From G965216745 sp965216745 (GTDB lineage Bacteria; Pseudomonadota; Alphaproteobacteria; Rickettsiales; Anaplasmataceae): a stretch of DNA of 64,000 bases. The DNA lies in contig OZ244191.1 in assembly GCA_965216745.1 (NCBI GenBank), forward strand, positions 682,001-746,000. The letters are read 5' to 3'. Below, piece after piece: positions 53,639 to 63,432 of this stretch; positions within the stretch are counted from its first letter, which is position 1, and every line of letters starts with the position of its first letter. Both the position numbers and the translations under genes were made by a program. The notes beneath the pieces are model-generated. The model was not told where the DNA came from. It worked only from the letters and a program-made list of their open reading frames with translations, and ran no database searches.

Positions 53639-53666
53639 TTTACATTTTTTTTCAATGTAATACAAT
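53639..53666 (+). promoter_or_regulatory. Putative rpsP promoter
   Basis: TTTACA (53639-53644), about 16 bases, TACAAT (53661-53666), 33 bases upstream of the rpsP ATG. Plausible but AT-rich background makes this only moderate evidence. Confidence 0.35.
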
Positions 53667-53698
53667 CGTTTTAGATTTTTTATTCATTGAGTGTTGAT

Positions 53699-53944
53699 AT
53701 GGTAAAGATAAGATTGGCCCGTTTTGGAAGAAAAGGTCGTCCTTTTTATAGAATTGTTGTTGCAAATTCTACTGCCCCAAGAGATGGTTCTCATAAATGT
53801 GTTTTGGGAACTTATGACCCACTTGACCATACTTCTTCGAGATTCAAAATAGATTTAAAGCTTTTTGATTATTGGGTTGGAGTTGGAGCTCATCCTACTG
53901 ATGTTGTGTCAAGGATTGTCAAAAACATAAGATCTTCTTCTTAA
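53699..53944 (+). CDS. rpsP: 30S ribosomal protein S16
   Basis: 81 residues from ATG 53699, giving the canonical MVKIRLARFGRKGRPFYRIV start; a TTG four codons earlier is also in frame. DGSHKCVLGTYDP and the GAHPTDVVSRI motif complete the family pattern. S16 is a core 30S assembly protein. rimM and trmD, often adjacent, are absent here; ftsK follows convergently. Confidence 0.95.
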   Translation: MVKIRLARFGRKGRPFYRIVVANSTAPRDGSHKCVLGTYDPLDHTSSRFKIDLKLFDYWVGVGAHPTDVVSRIVKNIRSSS

Positions 53945-53960
53945 ATTTTATTTGTATTTG

Positions 53961-53981
53961 AAGGGTGAAGTTCTTACCCTT
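53961..53981. terminator. Hairpin between convergent rpsP and ftsK
   Basis: AAGGGT (53961-53966) with ACCCTT (53976-53981), 9-base loop. GC content is above the local average; probably a bidirectional terminator. Confidence 0.5.
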
Positions 53982-53990
53982 TATCACTGT

Positions 53991-55976
53991 TTATTTATCT
54001 ATTAATATCTCTCTTTTTCCGTTGTGTCCTTGTTGGCTTACTATACCTGCTTCTTCCATTTGTTCTACTAAGCTTGCTGCTCTGTTATAGCCAATTCTAA
54101 GTTTTCTTTGTATATAACTTATAGATGCTTTTCTATCTTGTAAAACTATTCTAACCGCTTGTTCGTACATAGAATTGTCGCTATATGGATTAAAGTCGAT
54201 TTTTTCATCTGCGTCTTCTGATATTGTTGTTATTTCATGTTTATATTCTGGATCTTCCTGTTCTTTTAAAAACTTTGATACTGATTGCACTTCTTCATCA
54301 CTGACAAATGGGCCGTGAACTCTTTGGGTGTGTGATCCTGCGGACATAAACAACATGTCACCCATTCCCAAAAGCTGTTCAGCTCCCTGCTCTCCTAAAA
54401 TTGTCCTACTATCGATTTTGGATGTTACTGCAAAACTTATACGTGTTGGGAAATTTGCTTTTATTACTCCAGTTATAACATCTACAGATGGTCTTTGTGT
54501 CGCTGTGATTATATGTATTCCAGCAGCTCTGGCCATTTGTGCAAGCCTTTGAACAGATGCTTCTATTTCTTTCCCCGCCACCAACATCAAATCAGCCATT
54601 TCGTCAATTATGACTACTATGAATGGCATTACTTGCATATCTAATTCAACAAATTCAAACTCAGGTCTTCCAGTTTCTTTATTGAATCCAGTTTGTACGG
54701 TTTTTTTTAAAATTTTTCCGGAATTAATTGCGGATTTTATTTTTGAATTATATCCTTCTATATTACGCACAGAAAGGTTAGACATCAATCTATATCTATT
54801 TTCCATTTCCTTTACTACCCATTTTAACGCTGCAACCGCTTCTTTCGGTTCAGTTACTACGGGTGACAGTAGGTGTGGTATGTCATTGTATACAGATAGT
54901 TCCAACATTTTGGGGTCTATCATTATAAATTTACATTCTGACGGAGATAGCCTATAAACTAAGGAAAGAATCATTGCATTGATTCCGACTGATTTGCCAG
55001 ATCCTGTGGTCCCAGCAACTAATAAATGTGGCATTTTGCTTAGATCTGCTATAACTGGTTCTCCATTTATATTTTTTCCTAATGCAATAGGTAGTTTTAA
55101 TTTCTCATTTCTATATTCGGGGCTTTCTATTAATGTTCTAAGAAAAACCACTTGTCTTTCATTGTTTGGCAGTTCTATTCCTATCCCATCTCTACCAGGT
55201 ACAACCGCAATTCTTGCTGATATAGCGCTCATTGATCTCGCTATGTCACTTGAAAGACCTATAACTCTAGATGTTTTTGTGCCAGCTGATGGTTTTAATT
55301 CATATAAAGTCACAACTGGGCCACAACTGATTCTTACAACCTTTCCATTTACGCCAAAATCTTGAAGGACCTGCTCTAAAATACTTGCTGATTTATTGTG
55401 TGACTCTTGCTTTATATTGCTTATTTCTGGCATTGATAAAAATTTTACATCAGGTAATTTATTGTTAGTGTTTGTTATAATTACATTTGCTGCTTTTTTG
55501 TTTTTTGTTTTCTTTGCTTTATTTGTTTCGATGTGTGTTTTTGTATTCCGTAAAGTGGACATAATAAGCAAAATCATTGCAGAAATAGAAAAAGATATTG
55601 GTGCAATATAATCACTGAGATCTATATAATCAGAAATTATCTCGTTGAGTTTATACCCTATAACACCTCCTGAATTATAATACATTGGTATTTCTATATA
55701 TAATTGAATTGCCATTGTTATTGGCAGCATAAGAATTAAAAGCATTGATGTTTCTAATATTTTTGGTTTAATAATAATTATTATTGGAATACACAAACCT
55801 AATAAACCGTAATATTGTAATATCAGATCAGATATTATTGCTCCAAAACTTCCCCCAAGATTATCTAAATTGTCACTCAGGGTGTTTAAAGACTGATCAT
55901 AAGGGTTATAGCTAATAATTGATATTATTATAAATGAAGATATTATAATTCTATATATTAGATATATAATGTTCAT
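53991..55976 (-). CDS. ftsK: DNA translocase FtsK
   Basis: 661 residues: four membrane segments at the N-terminus (~1-140), a short linker instead of the long Pro/Gln-rich one of E. coli (1329 residues), and the full motor. Walker A is GTTGSGKSVGIN (~322), Walker B is FIVVIIDEMADLM (~440), and IITATQRPSVDVITGVIKANFPTRIAF-like and GAEQLLGMGDMLF motifs follow. The C-terminal gamma winged helix (ISYIQRKLRIGYNRAASLVEQME) binds KOPS. FtsK anchors at the septum and pumps DNA toward dif. The short form is common in Rickettsiales. Confidence 0.95.
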   Translation of the reverse strand: MNIIYLIYRIIISSFIIISIISYNPYDQSLNTLSDNLDNLGGSFGAIISDLILQYYGLLGLCIPIIIIIKPKILETSMLLILMLPITMAIQLYIEIPMYYNSGGVIGYKLNEIISDYIDLSDYIAPISFSISAMILLIMSTLRNTKTHIETNKAKKTKNKKAANVIITNTNNKLPDVKFLSMPEISNIKQESHNKSASILEQVLQDFGVNGKVVRISCGPVVTLYELKPSAGTKTSRVIGLSSDIARSMSAISARIAVVPGRDGIGIELPNNERQVVFLRTLIESPEYRNEKLKLPIALGKNINGEPVIADLSKMPHLLVAGTTGSGKSVGINAMILSLVYRLSPSECKFIMIDPKMLELSVYNDIPHLLSPVVTEPKEAVAALKWVVKEMENRYRLMSNLSVRNIEGYNSKIKSAINSGKILKKTVQTGFNKETGRPEFEFVELDMQVMPFIVVIIDEMADLMLVAGKEIEASVQRLAQMARAAGIHIITATQRPSVDVITGVIKANFPTRISFAVTSKIDSRTILGEQGAEQLLGMGDMLFMSAGSHTQRVHGPFVSDEEVQSVSKFLKEQEDPEYKHEITTISEDADEKIDFNPYSDNSMYEQAVRIVLQDRKASISYIQRKLRIGYNRAASLVEQMEEAGIVSQQGHNGKREILIDK

Positions 55977-56124
55977 TTGTTTTTGCCTAAATATGTTTGC
56001 TTATTTGTATACTCATTTTGATTCAACATAAATAGTTTTTTTGATTTTGATCTATATATAACTCGAGCCTCAACCTTATATATATATTGATACAATATGA
56101 TTTACATGCTATTATTCCCAAAAT

Positions 56125-56217
56125 GGAGGGGTGGCCGAGCGGCTTAAGGCGACGGTTTGCTAAACCGTTATACAGCTAGTAGCTGTATCGAGGGTTCGAA
56201 TCCCTCTTCCTCCGCCA
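56125..56217 (+). tRNA. tRNA-Ser (anticodon GCT)
   Basis: Class II tRNA. Acceptor GGAGGGG pairs with TTCCTCC (two G-T), D-arm GCCGAGCGGCTTAAGGC, anticodon stem CGGTT/AACCG with loop TGCTA region (anticodon GCT). A long variable arm with stem TACAGCT/AGCTGTA follows, then T-arm GAGGG TTCGAAT CCCTC, discriminator G and encoded CCA (56215-56217). It reads AGC/AGT serine codons. Confidence 0.96.
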
Positions 56218-56262
56218 TTTATCAAAACCAAACTTTATGTATTGTTATATTGGATAGCCTCA

Positions 56263-56288
56263 GAAGAAAGCATTTTTTAGCTTTCTTC
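56263..56288 (+). terminator. Hairpin after tRNA-Ser
   Basis: GAAGAAAGC (56263-56271) and GCTTTCTTC (56280-56288), 8-base T-rich loop. No clear T-run follows immediately. Confidence 0.45.
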
Positions 56289-56923
56289 AATTGACTTTCT
56301 TTCTATAAATTTACCTAGTTTTGTTTAATTTTTCATATATACCAACCTTTCCTGAAAAATATACTAATTGAAAAAGCGAAGTACTGAGATTTTAGTCATG
56401 GTAAATCAAAAACTGCGAAATTGACCAGTTCATATCAGTTTATAACTGTTATTATGGATGTGAGATTTTTTTCAAAATTTACTTTCATAGCCTGATATAG
56501 GCATGAGCTAGAAATTTCCACATGTTTCAGCGCTTGGTTCAAAAAAACAATCCACATTATCCATCCGCAAATAGGTATGCTGTAAAACAATATCCAATTT
56601 CTATATCGTAAAAACAGCTATGAAGCAATAACTTGCAGTGAGTTTAAGGTAGCCTAAAATATATAACTCAAACCCATATCAAGTCTGTGAAAGTAGTTTT
56701 AATTTCAAATATGACTCTTTGTCATTGTAACTATCTATTTGTTTCAACGTAGCAAATAGATTACGTGTTTTAGGTTTTACATAGGGTTTAGGAAAAAACT
56801 TTTCTCACTCATCTCTATAATAGGGTTTACGTCTGTAAAATTTTCTAAAATACACTCTTGAATATCATTTATATTAATGTTTTTAATAATTTTGTGTTAT
56901 TATAAATTTAAAAAATCGAGAAT

Positions 56924-56941
56924 GAAGGCTTAAAAGCCTTC
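56924..56941 (-). terminator. Hairpin after the DEAD-box helicase gene
   Basis: GAAGGCTT (56924-56931) with AAGCCTTC (56934-56941), loop AA. It sits 23 bases past the helicase stop on the minus strand, with a T-run a few bases further on. Confidence 0.5.
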
Positions 56942-56963
56942 AAACTTATATATATTTTTGTTT

Positions 56964-58205
56964 TTAATCGAAATTTCTTTTTGAAGAATAACTGTTCTTA
57001 TTGTTACGAACATAACCATTACGAGCAAATGGCTTAGAGTGACCGTTTTCTCTAAATCTAAAATTGTTATTACGACGTCCGTTCCTGTCGTTAGAGTGCT
57101 TTTCATTTCTATAAGTTGAATTGGGGTTTAAAAACCTATCTATTTCTGCCCATTTTCTAGAATCTGATGGAGAGATGAAATTTAATGCTTGACCTTGAGA
57201 ACCAGCTCTGGCGGTTCTACCTATTCTATGTATATAATCTTCTGCACATTGTGGAATGTCGTAATTAATTACATGCTCTATATGTGGTATATCTAGACCA
57301 CGAGCAGCAACATCAGTAGCAACTAGTATGCGATATTTTTTTGCACGAAAAGAAGATATCACTCTGTCGCGTTTGTTTTGTCTCAAATCTCCGTGTATAG
57401 CGTTCACGCTATGACCATCTTTAGCTATGCTTTTTGCTAATTTTTCTGTTCCATGTTTGGTTTTTACAAATATTATAATGGAACCTTCTCTTTTGTTGAT
57501 TTGATCTATTAAATTGGCATATTTGTCCTGTTCTGTTGTTTTGATGTTCTCTTGAGTTACATTGTTGCTTGTGGGAGATGCCGAATCAAGCGATATTCGA
57601 TGTGGGTTGTTTAAATATTTTTGTGCAATAATTGATATTTTTTTTGGCATGGTTGCAGAAAACAACAGAGTTTGTCTATTTGAAGACAAATGATCCATTA
57701 TGTTGTCTATTTGTACTGTGAATCCAAGATCTAACATTAGATCCGTCTCATCCAGTACAAGAAAATCGGTTTTTTCTAATGATAAACTTCCTCGTTCTAG
57801 GTGATCGTTGATTCTTCCAGGCGTTCCAACAATAATCCTTGGTTTGTTATTACGAAGCTGATTTAATTGTTTAGGCATAAATTCACCTCCAATCAACAAA
57901 GATGCTTTGATAGGAGATTGATTTCCTACCATGGAACGGATTTGTTTTATTACTTGAGTTGCTAGTTCTCGAGTTGGAGTTACAACTAAGCTACATGAGT
58001 CAGGATTAGAGAGCATTCTTGCCACTAAAGGTATACCAAACGCCCCAGTTTTACCGGTACCAGTTTGAGCGGAACCAAGAATGTCTGAGCCATCTAAAGC
58101 AACAGGTATTGATTCTGATTGTATTGGAGTTGGGCTATCGAAGCCAATATGAGCCAAGGTATGCATCAATGATTCTGGTAAATTCATTTCTTGAAATGTT
58201 TTCAT
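56964..58205 (-). CDS. DEAD-box RNA helicase (RhlE-like) with DETD motif
   Basis: 413 residues. Motifs in order: Q motif (PTPIQSESIPVAL, ~25), I AQTGTGKT (~45), Ia PTRELATQV, Ib TPGRI, II DETD where DEAD is usual, III SAT, IV IIFVKTK, V ATDVAARGLD, VI HRIGRTARAG. A basic Asn/Arg-rich tail (~365-413, RNGRRNNNFRF.., NKNSYSSKRN) should bind RNA. Such helicases remodel RNA in ribosome assembly and decay. DETD keeps the catalytic D-E pair; only the A is replaced by T, so activity is expected. RhlE/RhlB/CsdA cannot be separated safely here. Confidence 0.9.
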   Translation of the reverse strand: MKTFQEMNLPESLMHTLAHIGFDSPTPIQSESIPVALDGSDILGSAQTGTGKTGAFGIPLVARMLSNPDSCSLVVTPTRELATQVIKQIRSMVGNQSPIKASLLIGGEFMPKQLNQLRNNKPRIIVGTPGRINDHLERGSLSLEKTDFLVLDETDLMLDLGFTVQIDNIMDHLSSNRQTLLFSATMPKKISIIAQKYLNNPHRISLDSASPTSNNVTQENIKTTEQDKYANLIDQINKREGSIIIFVKTKHGTEKLAKSIAKDGHSVNAIHGDLRQNKRDRVISSFRAKKYRILVATDVAARGLDIPHIEHVINYDIPQCAEDYIHRIGRTARAGSQGQALNFISPSDSRKWAEIDRFLNPNSTYRNEKHSNDRNGRRNNNFRFRENGHSKPFARNGYVRNNKNSYSSKRNFD

Positions 58206-58824
58206 AATTTTCCTTATAGGTTGTATTATTAATATAATAATCTAGTTGGTCTTTGTATATGTAGGTAAAAGAAAAAGCAAAGTTGAGCAAATAATAAAAA
58301 ATTTTTATGCTTATTGGTTTTCATGAGCCTATTGCAAGCTTTGAGTCTAATACTGCAAATAAAAAGATTGATAGAAATGTTTTTGGATAGAATTGACTTA
58401 AGTATTTCAAATTTATCGCGAAATCTTGCTGTATAAACTTGCATCAAACCTTCAAAAAGAGCACAAATATAATGTAAAAAATACATTTAAAACAGATTCA
58501 CTCTTATTGAAGAATAACTGGGAGAAATTATTATAATCATAAGGCCTATATAGACAAACATACTCAATGTAAGATTAATAGGATTAGATCCAGCAAGAGT
58601 AAAAACTCAATCACAACTATATAATCATAGTGTAAATAATGCAAATTATTTTCAATTTTGTGTGTAATCCTTGCAGATTAACGAAAACAAGATATTTAAC
58701 GATTTCTTGATTAGAAAAACTCAAAGTGCTACAATATATTAATAATATTGTGTAGTATGGTTATGACAATACTGTTTAATTAATGATCAACCAATGTTTT
58801 CTATATGTATTAAGGAGAAAAGAT

Positions 58825-60721
58825 ATGTTATGTGAAGAAAAAACATTAGGTTAATCAAAACAAAAAAGCATTGAACCAGATCTTTTGGTAATAGAAGCTG
58901 ATCCCGTTGGACTATTTTCTCATTATATACAAAAATAAATCATCCAAAAAAGAATGTGGTTTGTATAGAAAAAAGAAATAGTTATAAAAGATTGCAATTG
59001 GTTAAGCTGAAAAATCTTCTTTTTCAGCTCTTATGAAAAACGAACCTTATGAAAAATGAAAATTTGTCAGTAGTTTAGCTGAATGTATTGGTACTACAAA
59101 AACTAATTCTAAAGATAAGCTTGTGATTCTTAATACTTTCAAAATAAGGATCAACCTTCTAGAAAATATGCTCAAAGAGCTTGTAAAAGAGAAAGTTGTT
59201 GAAATTGAAACAGGATTTGACATTTTTAATAAAGAAACCCTAAGTAAATGTAAATTTTTTGATAAAAAGAATCAAGAAATAATAGATGCATATGGACATA
59301 GGAGTGATTTTCGTGAAAAAATCGCAAGAGTGAACAAAAGTCTTAAAAATAATGTAACAATTCAGTTTTTCATAAAAGGTAAATCCAAAATATCAACTTT
59401 TTCAAAACATAGAACTCTTAAGAAGCTTGATTTTCTATTTCATGAAGCGGTCAGTGAAAATTATTTAGATAAACAGCAATTGGATTCTTCATGTTAATCA
59501 ACTAATCCTATTAGTAAGATAAATTTATATTTTTTAGTCAATGATGACACTTATGATTGGCTTGCCGAAATATCTACTGATCTCAGTTTTTCTCCAAAAG
59601 GAAAGTCAAAAAATTCAATAAAATCATAATTTAATCCCACCAAAAATCTATGAATATATTGTAGATCATGTTAACTATAATAAAATAAATTAAATCAATT
59701 GACGGGAAATAATAAAAAATCGCAAACCAATATATCGTGCTGCGAGATTTAATGGAGTTTCAGAAGATGGTACAGAATATTTTATTTAGGTTATGGTGAT
59801 GTTTTACCCCCGTATAATCGATCTTGTAATTTTAGGCTAAAATGTGCTGGAGAACTCTCTAAAAACATTTTTGATACAAAAAATCAAAAACTTGGTGTAC
59901 AATATAATTTCTTTGTAAACAAGAAAGTTCTATTTCAGTATGTAATAACTATTGTTTTTATTGAACTATTGAAAAAACATTGTAAGTCAAGCAACAAAGT
60001 TCCTTGGCAAATCAATAAGTGGATACAAACTAATAATAGAAATAGAATAAATAAAAATATTCAAAGATTTTAAAAAAAATCAGTGATCTTATAAACTCAC
60101 TATCTAGTGCTAAAGATGCAATTAATAAGATGAATTTAGTCAAAAAGATAACAAACAACAGCAATGTTTCGATTCAAGAAAAAATATATATTTTTGATTT
60201 GTTAAGTACTATTCTTTTTATGATTAATGAAGTTGGCCAAAATATCATTTCTAATGAAGTGATCTTGTAAATGCAAAAAACAAAGGATCAAACTTTAAAA
60301 TATTTTTCTTTTATTGATCAGATGAACTATTTTGAGGAATTGATGCAATGTATACATAAGAAAATAAATCAATCTTTCAAAAATTATTTGATTGACAATG
60401 AAGAGTTTGATAATCTAAAAATTTATTTAAATATAATTATAAGACCCAAGCTAATACCAATAGATTGCATAGAAAATCTTGATAATATAGAATCAAAATC
60501 TAATGATTTAAACATCTTGTTTTTATGCATTAAGAATATCCATCAAATGCAGAATAAATATTTAATACAATCAGAGCTAAGAAATAGGAGGAAAACCAGA
60601 TTTTAAAATAGAATATGAAACAGTAAAAGAAACACCATCTGCAGATAAAAACAATAAAATAAATGTGATTAGAGTTATATATAAAAAAATTGATTTTGAT
60701 TTTCTTAGATGTTTTATTTAA
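58825..60721 (+). pseudogene. Large decayed gene in several frames
   Basis: An AGGAG (58813-58817) sits seven bases before ATG 58825 (MLCEEKTLG then stop). Coding-like sequence continues across several stops and frame changes to about 60721. The longest open pieces are 59123-59497 (124 codons; EKVVEIETGFDIFNKETL, KGKSKISTFSKHRTLKKLDF) and 60271-60606 (111 codons; MNYFEELMQCIHKKINQSF). A final piece (GKPDFKIEYETVKETPSADK) ends at IDFDFLRCFI. The original was perhaps ~600 residues, Lys-rich and helical. I recognise no family. An intact RBS with a broken frame points to fairly recent decay. Confidence 0.5.
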
Positions 60722-60771
60722 TTTATAATAAGATAAATTCAATTTTATATGTGTTGTTTAAGTTGTAAATT

Positions 60772-62142
60772 CTAACTATAATTCATTATCACAAGTTTTT
60801 CTTGAGAAGTAGATCTCATTGTATATTCAACACCGGAAACTCCATATCCACATATCTTACGACCTGAAAATGGCATCCAATCTACCCTAAAAGCCGTACC
60901 TTCATTAATCAAAACCGTGCTCGAATCTAAATCTTGAATTGCTTTCATTGCTATGTCATATCTATTAGTGAAAATTGAGGCTTGAATAGAAGGACTTTCA
61001 TTTGCTTGTGATAATGCAGATTCAATATTATCGTATTCATATATTCCAACTACTGGTCCAAAAATCTCTTTGTTTGACAAATAAGACTGATTATCTGGAT
61101 TTAATAAAATAGTTGGAGCATATGTTGAGCAACTCAATCTTTTTCCGCCTAGAATTATTTTACTTTTATGGCTATCTTGTCTCACCCATTCTTCTACCCT
61201 GCTTAAAGCTTTGGAATTAATTAAAGGACCACAAAAAGTATCTTCCATTGTTGGATCTCCGGTTTTTAGATTTTTTGTGCTGTGTACTATATTTTCAATT
61301 GTATCACTAGATGACTTTTTTGGTATGAATATTCGTTGAGTAGATATACATGCTTGCCCAGAGTGGTAAAAAGCTCCTTTCATCAGACAGGGTAGTAAAT
61401 TATCAATATTTGCTGTTTCATCAATTATCACTGGAGCTAAACCTCCGTGCTCTAGTGCGCATCTAACACCAGGAGCAGTTTTGGATTTCAGCATCCATCC
61501 AACATCTGCAGAACCAATAAAACTCATAAAAGAAATTCTATTATCCATAGCCATCTTTTGAGCATTGTAATCATCACATATAACAACTTTACACCATTCT
61601 TTGGGAAGTCCGGATTCATATAATATGTCTACAAACTTCTGAGCGCATAAAGGAGTTTTAATAGATGGTTTTACTATCACGGGGCATCCAGAAGCTATGC
61701 TTGGAGCAACTTGATGAACTATTAGATTTAATGGATGGTTGAATGCAGAAATTGCAAGAACAACTCCAATGGGTTCATATTTTGAGAAACTTATTTTTTT
61801 TTTAGTGGCGGAGGTCAAGTCCATGGGTACTTGTTTTCCCGATAATTTTGAAAGCTCTACTATGCATTGATGCATAGTATTTATTGCTCTATCAACTTCA
61901 ATTCTTGCATCAGTTATTGGTTTTCCACCTTCTTGTACTATCATATTTGCCAAAAGATCTCGAACAGAAATCATTTTTTGAATTGTTGTGTTGAATATAT
62001 CCACTATCTTATGTTTGGGAATCCATTTAGTCTTGTTTTTATGTATTGCCAAAGCAGAGTTAATAAATAATTCTATATCATCGAGAGATGTAAAACTGAT
62101 TTCCTTTATAGTCTCTAAGGTAAATGGATTTACAATCAACAA
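60772..62142 (-). CDS. NAD(P)-dependent aldehyde dehydrogenase
   Basis: 456 residues from ATG 62142, which gives the usual MLLIVNPFTLETIKEI start; the frame extends to an ATG at 62196, but the extra 18 residues are hydrophobic and unlike the family. The catalytic Cys lies in HSGQACISTQRI, the general base Glu in LEHGGLAP (LELGG usual), and the Asn in SAFNHPLNL; KPSIKTPL is the cofactor Lys region. It oxidises an aldehyde to the acid; substrate unknown. Divergent from the rhodanese gene. Confidence 0.88.
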   Translation of the reverse strand: MLIVNPFTLETIKEISFTSLDDIELFINSALAIHKNKTKWIPKHKIVDIFNTTIQKMISVRDLLANMIVQEGGKPITDARIEVDRAINTMHQCIVELSKLSGKQVPMDLTSATKKKISFSKYEPIGVVLAISAFNHPLNLIVHQVAPSIASGCPVIVKPSIKTPLCAQKFVDILYESGLPKEWCKVVICDDYNAQKMAMDNRISFMSFIGSADVGWMLKSKTAPGVRCALEHGGLAPVIIDETANIDNLLPCLMKGAFYHSGQACISTQRIFIPKKSSSDTIENIVHSTKNLKTGDPTMEDTFCGPLINSKALSRVEEWVRQDSHKSKIILGGKRLSCSTYAPTILLNPDNQSYLSNKEIFGPVVGIYEYDNIESALSQANESPSIQASIFTNRYDIAMKAIQDLDSSTVLINEGTAFRVDWMPFSGRKICGYGVSGVEYTMRSTSQEKLVIMNYS

Positions 62143-62376
62143 CATCCAAAGACAAATAAGATAATAACTATTCATCATACTAAACCAGATCAACATATTG
62201 TCAATAATTATTGTCTAAATATCAAATTGATAATATAAAGTGAAATCTTATTTGTTTTGGAATGATTTTTTATCATGAAATTAATTAATAAAACACATTT
62301 TTTTGATTTTTAAATTCTGTGTTGCAAATTAAATATTTTTGGCTTAAATAATATTCATTAAAACAATATTATTTAT

Positions 62377-62718
62377 ATGAAAGTACAAGAAATCAGCTCT
62401 TCTGAAGCAAAAGAATGGTTGGAAACCAAACAAGCTATTTTATTAGATGTTAGAGAGGAAAACGAAAGGTTGTTGAAAAATATAAATGGTTCGATAATGA
62501 ATCCATTAAGCACTTTCTCCTCAGAATCAATTTCAAAGATAGATTATATTAGAAATAAAAAGATTGTTGTGTATTGTGAAAGTGGGTTCAGAAGTTTTAA
62601 TGCTTGTCTAATATTATTACGAAATGGTTTCGAAGAAGTTTATAACATGTCTGGTGGTATATCTGACTGGATAGAAAAAGGTTTTGATATTTCCACAAAC
62701 AATAAACACCAAAGCTAA
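62377..62718 (+). CDS. Rhodanese-like domain protein
   Basis: 113 residues, a single rhodanese domain. AILLDVREENER (~20-31) and the active-site loop CESGFRS (Cys67) followed by NACLILLRNGFEEVYNMSGGISDWIEKG are diagnostic. Single-domain rhodaneses carry persulfide sulfur for trafficking or detoxification. No signal peptide, so cytoplasmic. One base separates its stop from the next gene's ATG. Confidence 0.9.
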   Translation: MKVQEISSSEAKEWLETKQAILLDVREENERLLKNINGSIMNPLSTFSSESISKIDYIRNKKIVVYCESGFRSFNACLILLRNGFEEVYNMSGGISDWIEKGFDISTNNKHQS

Positions 62719-62719
62719 T

Positions 62720-63334
62720 ATGATTTTTAAATCCGTTCCAAATAAAATAAATATTTTATTGTTTTTTGCTATACTCATCTCATCTTTTTTTCTATTCAAA
62801 CCAAAAATGACTAAACCCAAAGAACCAGATTATATAGTTATAAAAGATTTTGATGGTTTTGAATTAAGGAATTATAATTCAATGAATTTAGCGCAAATTA
62901 TTATAAATGGATCTAGAAAAGAAAGCATTTCAGCTGGGTTTAAAGTTTTAGCTGATTATATATTTGGAAACAATTTAAATAAACAAAAAATTGCAATGAC
63001 AGCGCCAGTTCAACAACAAATGTTAGAGAAAGATGTATGGCAAATAAGTTTTATAATTCCATCAAACCATAGTTATGGTTCTATTCCAATTCCCAATAAC
63101 GACAATATTGAAATAAACTCAATAGGCAAAAAATGCTATTTAGTATTAAAGTTTTCTGGATCGACTAATGATGAAAATATTAAAATAAACGAAGAGATTT
63201 TATTAGAAAAAATAAAAGATAATGGTATAATTATTTCAGGAAATGCCAAATATGCATTTTATAATCCACCATGGATTCCTTCATTTATGCGTAAAAACGA
63301 AGTAATGGTAGAGTGTGATTGCTGGTCAAAATAA
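62720..63334 (+). CDS. SOUL/HEBP family heme-binding-like protein
   Basis: 204 residues from ATG 62720, with an N-terminal membrane anchor or signal (~10-28, INILLFFAILISSFFLF). The SOUL domain follows: YIVIKDFDGFELRNYNSMNLAQ (~37-58), FKVLADYIFGNNLNKQKIAMTAPVQQQ (~73-99), and the C-terminal KYAFYNPPWIPSFMRKNEVMVE. Bacterial SOUL proteins may bind heme or tetrapyrroles; function is not established. Coupled to the rhodanese gene. Confidence 0.85.
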   Translation: MIFKSVPNKINILLFFAILISSFFLFKPKMTKPKEPDYIVIKDFDGFELRNYNSMNLAQIIINGSRKESISAGFKVLADYIFGNNLNKQKIAMTAPVQQQMLEKDVWQISFIIPSNHSYGSIPIPNNDNIEINSIGKKCYLVLKFSGSTNDENIKINEEILLEKIKDNGIIISGNAKYAFYNPPWIPSFMRKNEVMVECDCWSK

Positions 63335-63432
63335 TTTATTTATAGAGCTGTCATTAAATCAGCTTTGTGTAAAATATTGTACGTTTTATTCTGATTTCAG
63401 AATAACACAAATCTCATATTTATGAAATTATT

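Larger units (their letters stand above)
56218..56963. other. Gene-poor stretch between tRNA-Ser and the helicase
   Basis: About 745 bases with no credible ORF. A 9-base perfect stem GAAGAAAGC/GCTTTCTTC (56263-56288) probably terminates the tRNA transcript. Slightly higher complexity around 56400-56800 could be decayed coding sequence, but no family is recognisable. Confidence 0.4.

Noticed and set aside
58229..58486. Minus-strand 85-codon frame upstream of the helicase, possible transposase fragment
   Set aside because: Only a vague resemblance in a stretch of basic and aromatic residues; no catalytic motif and no flanking repeats.
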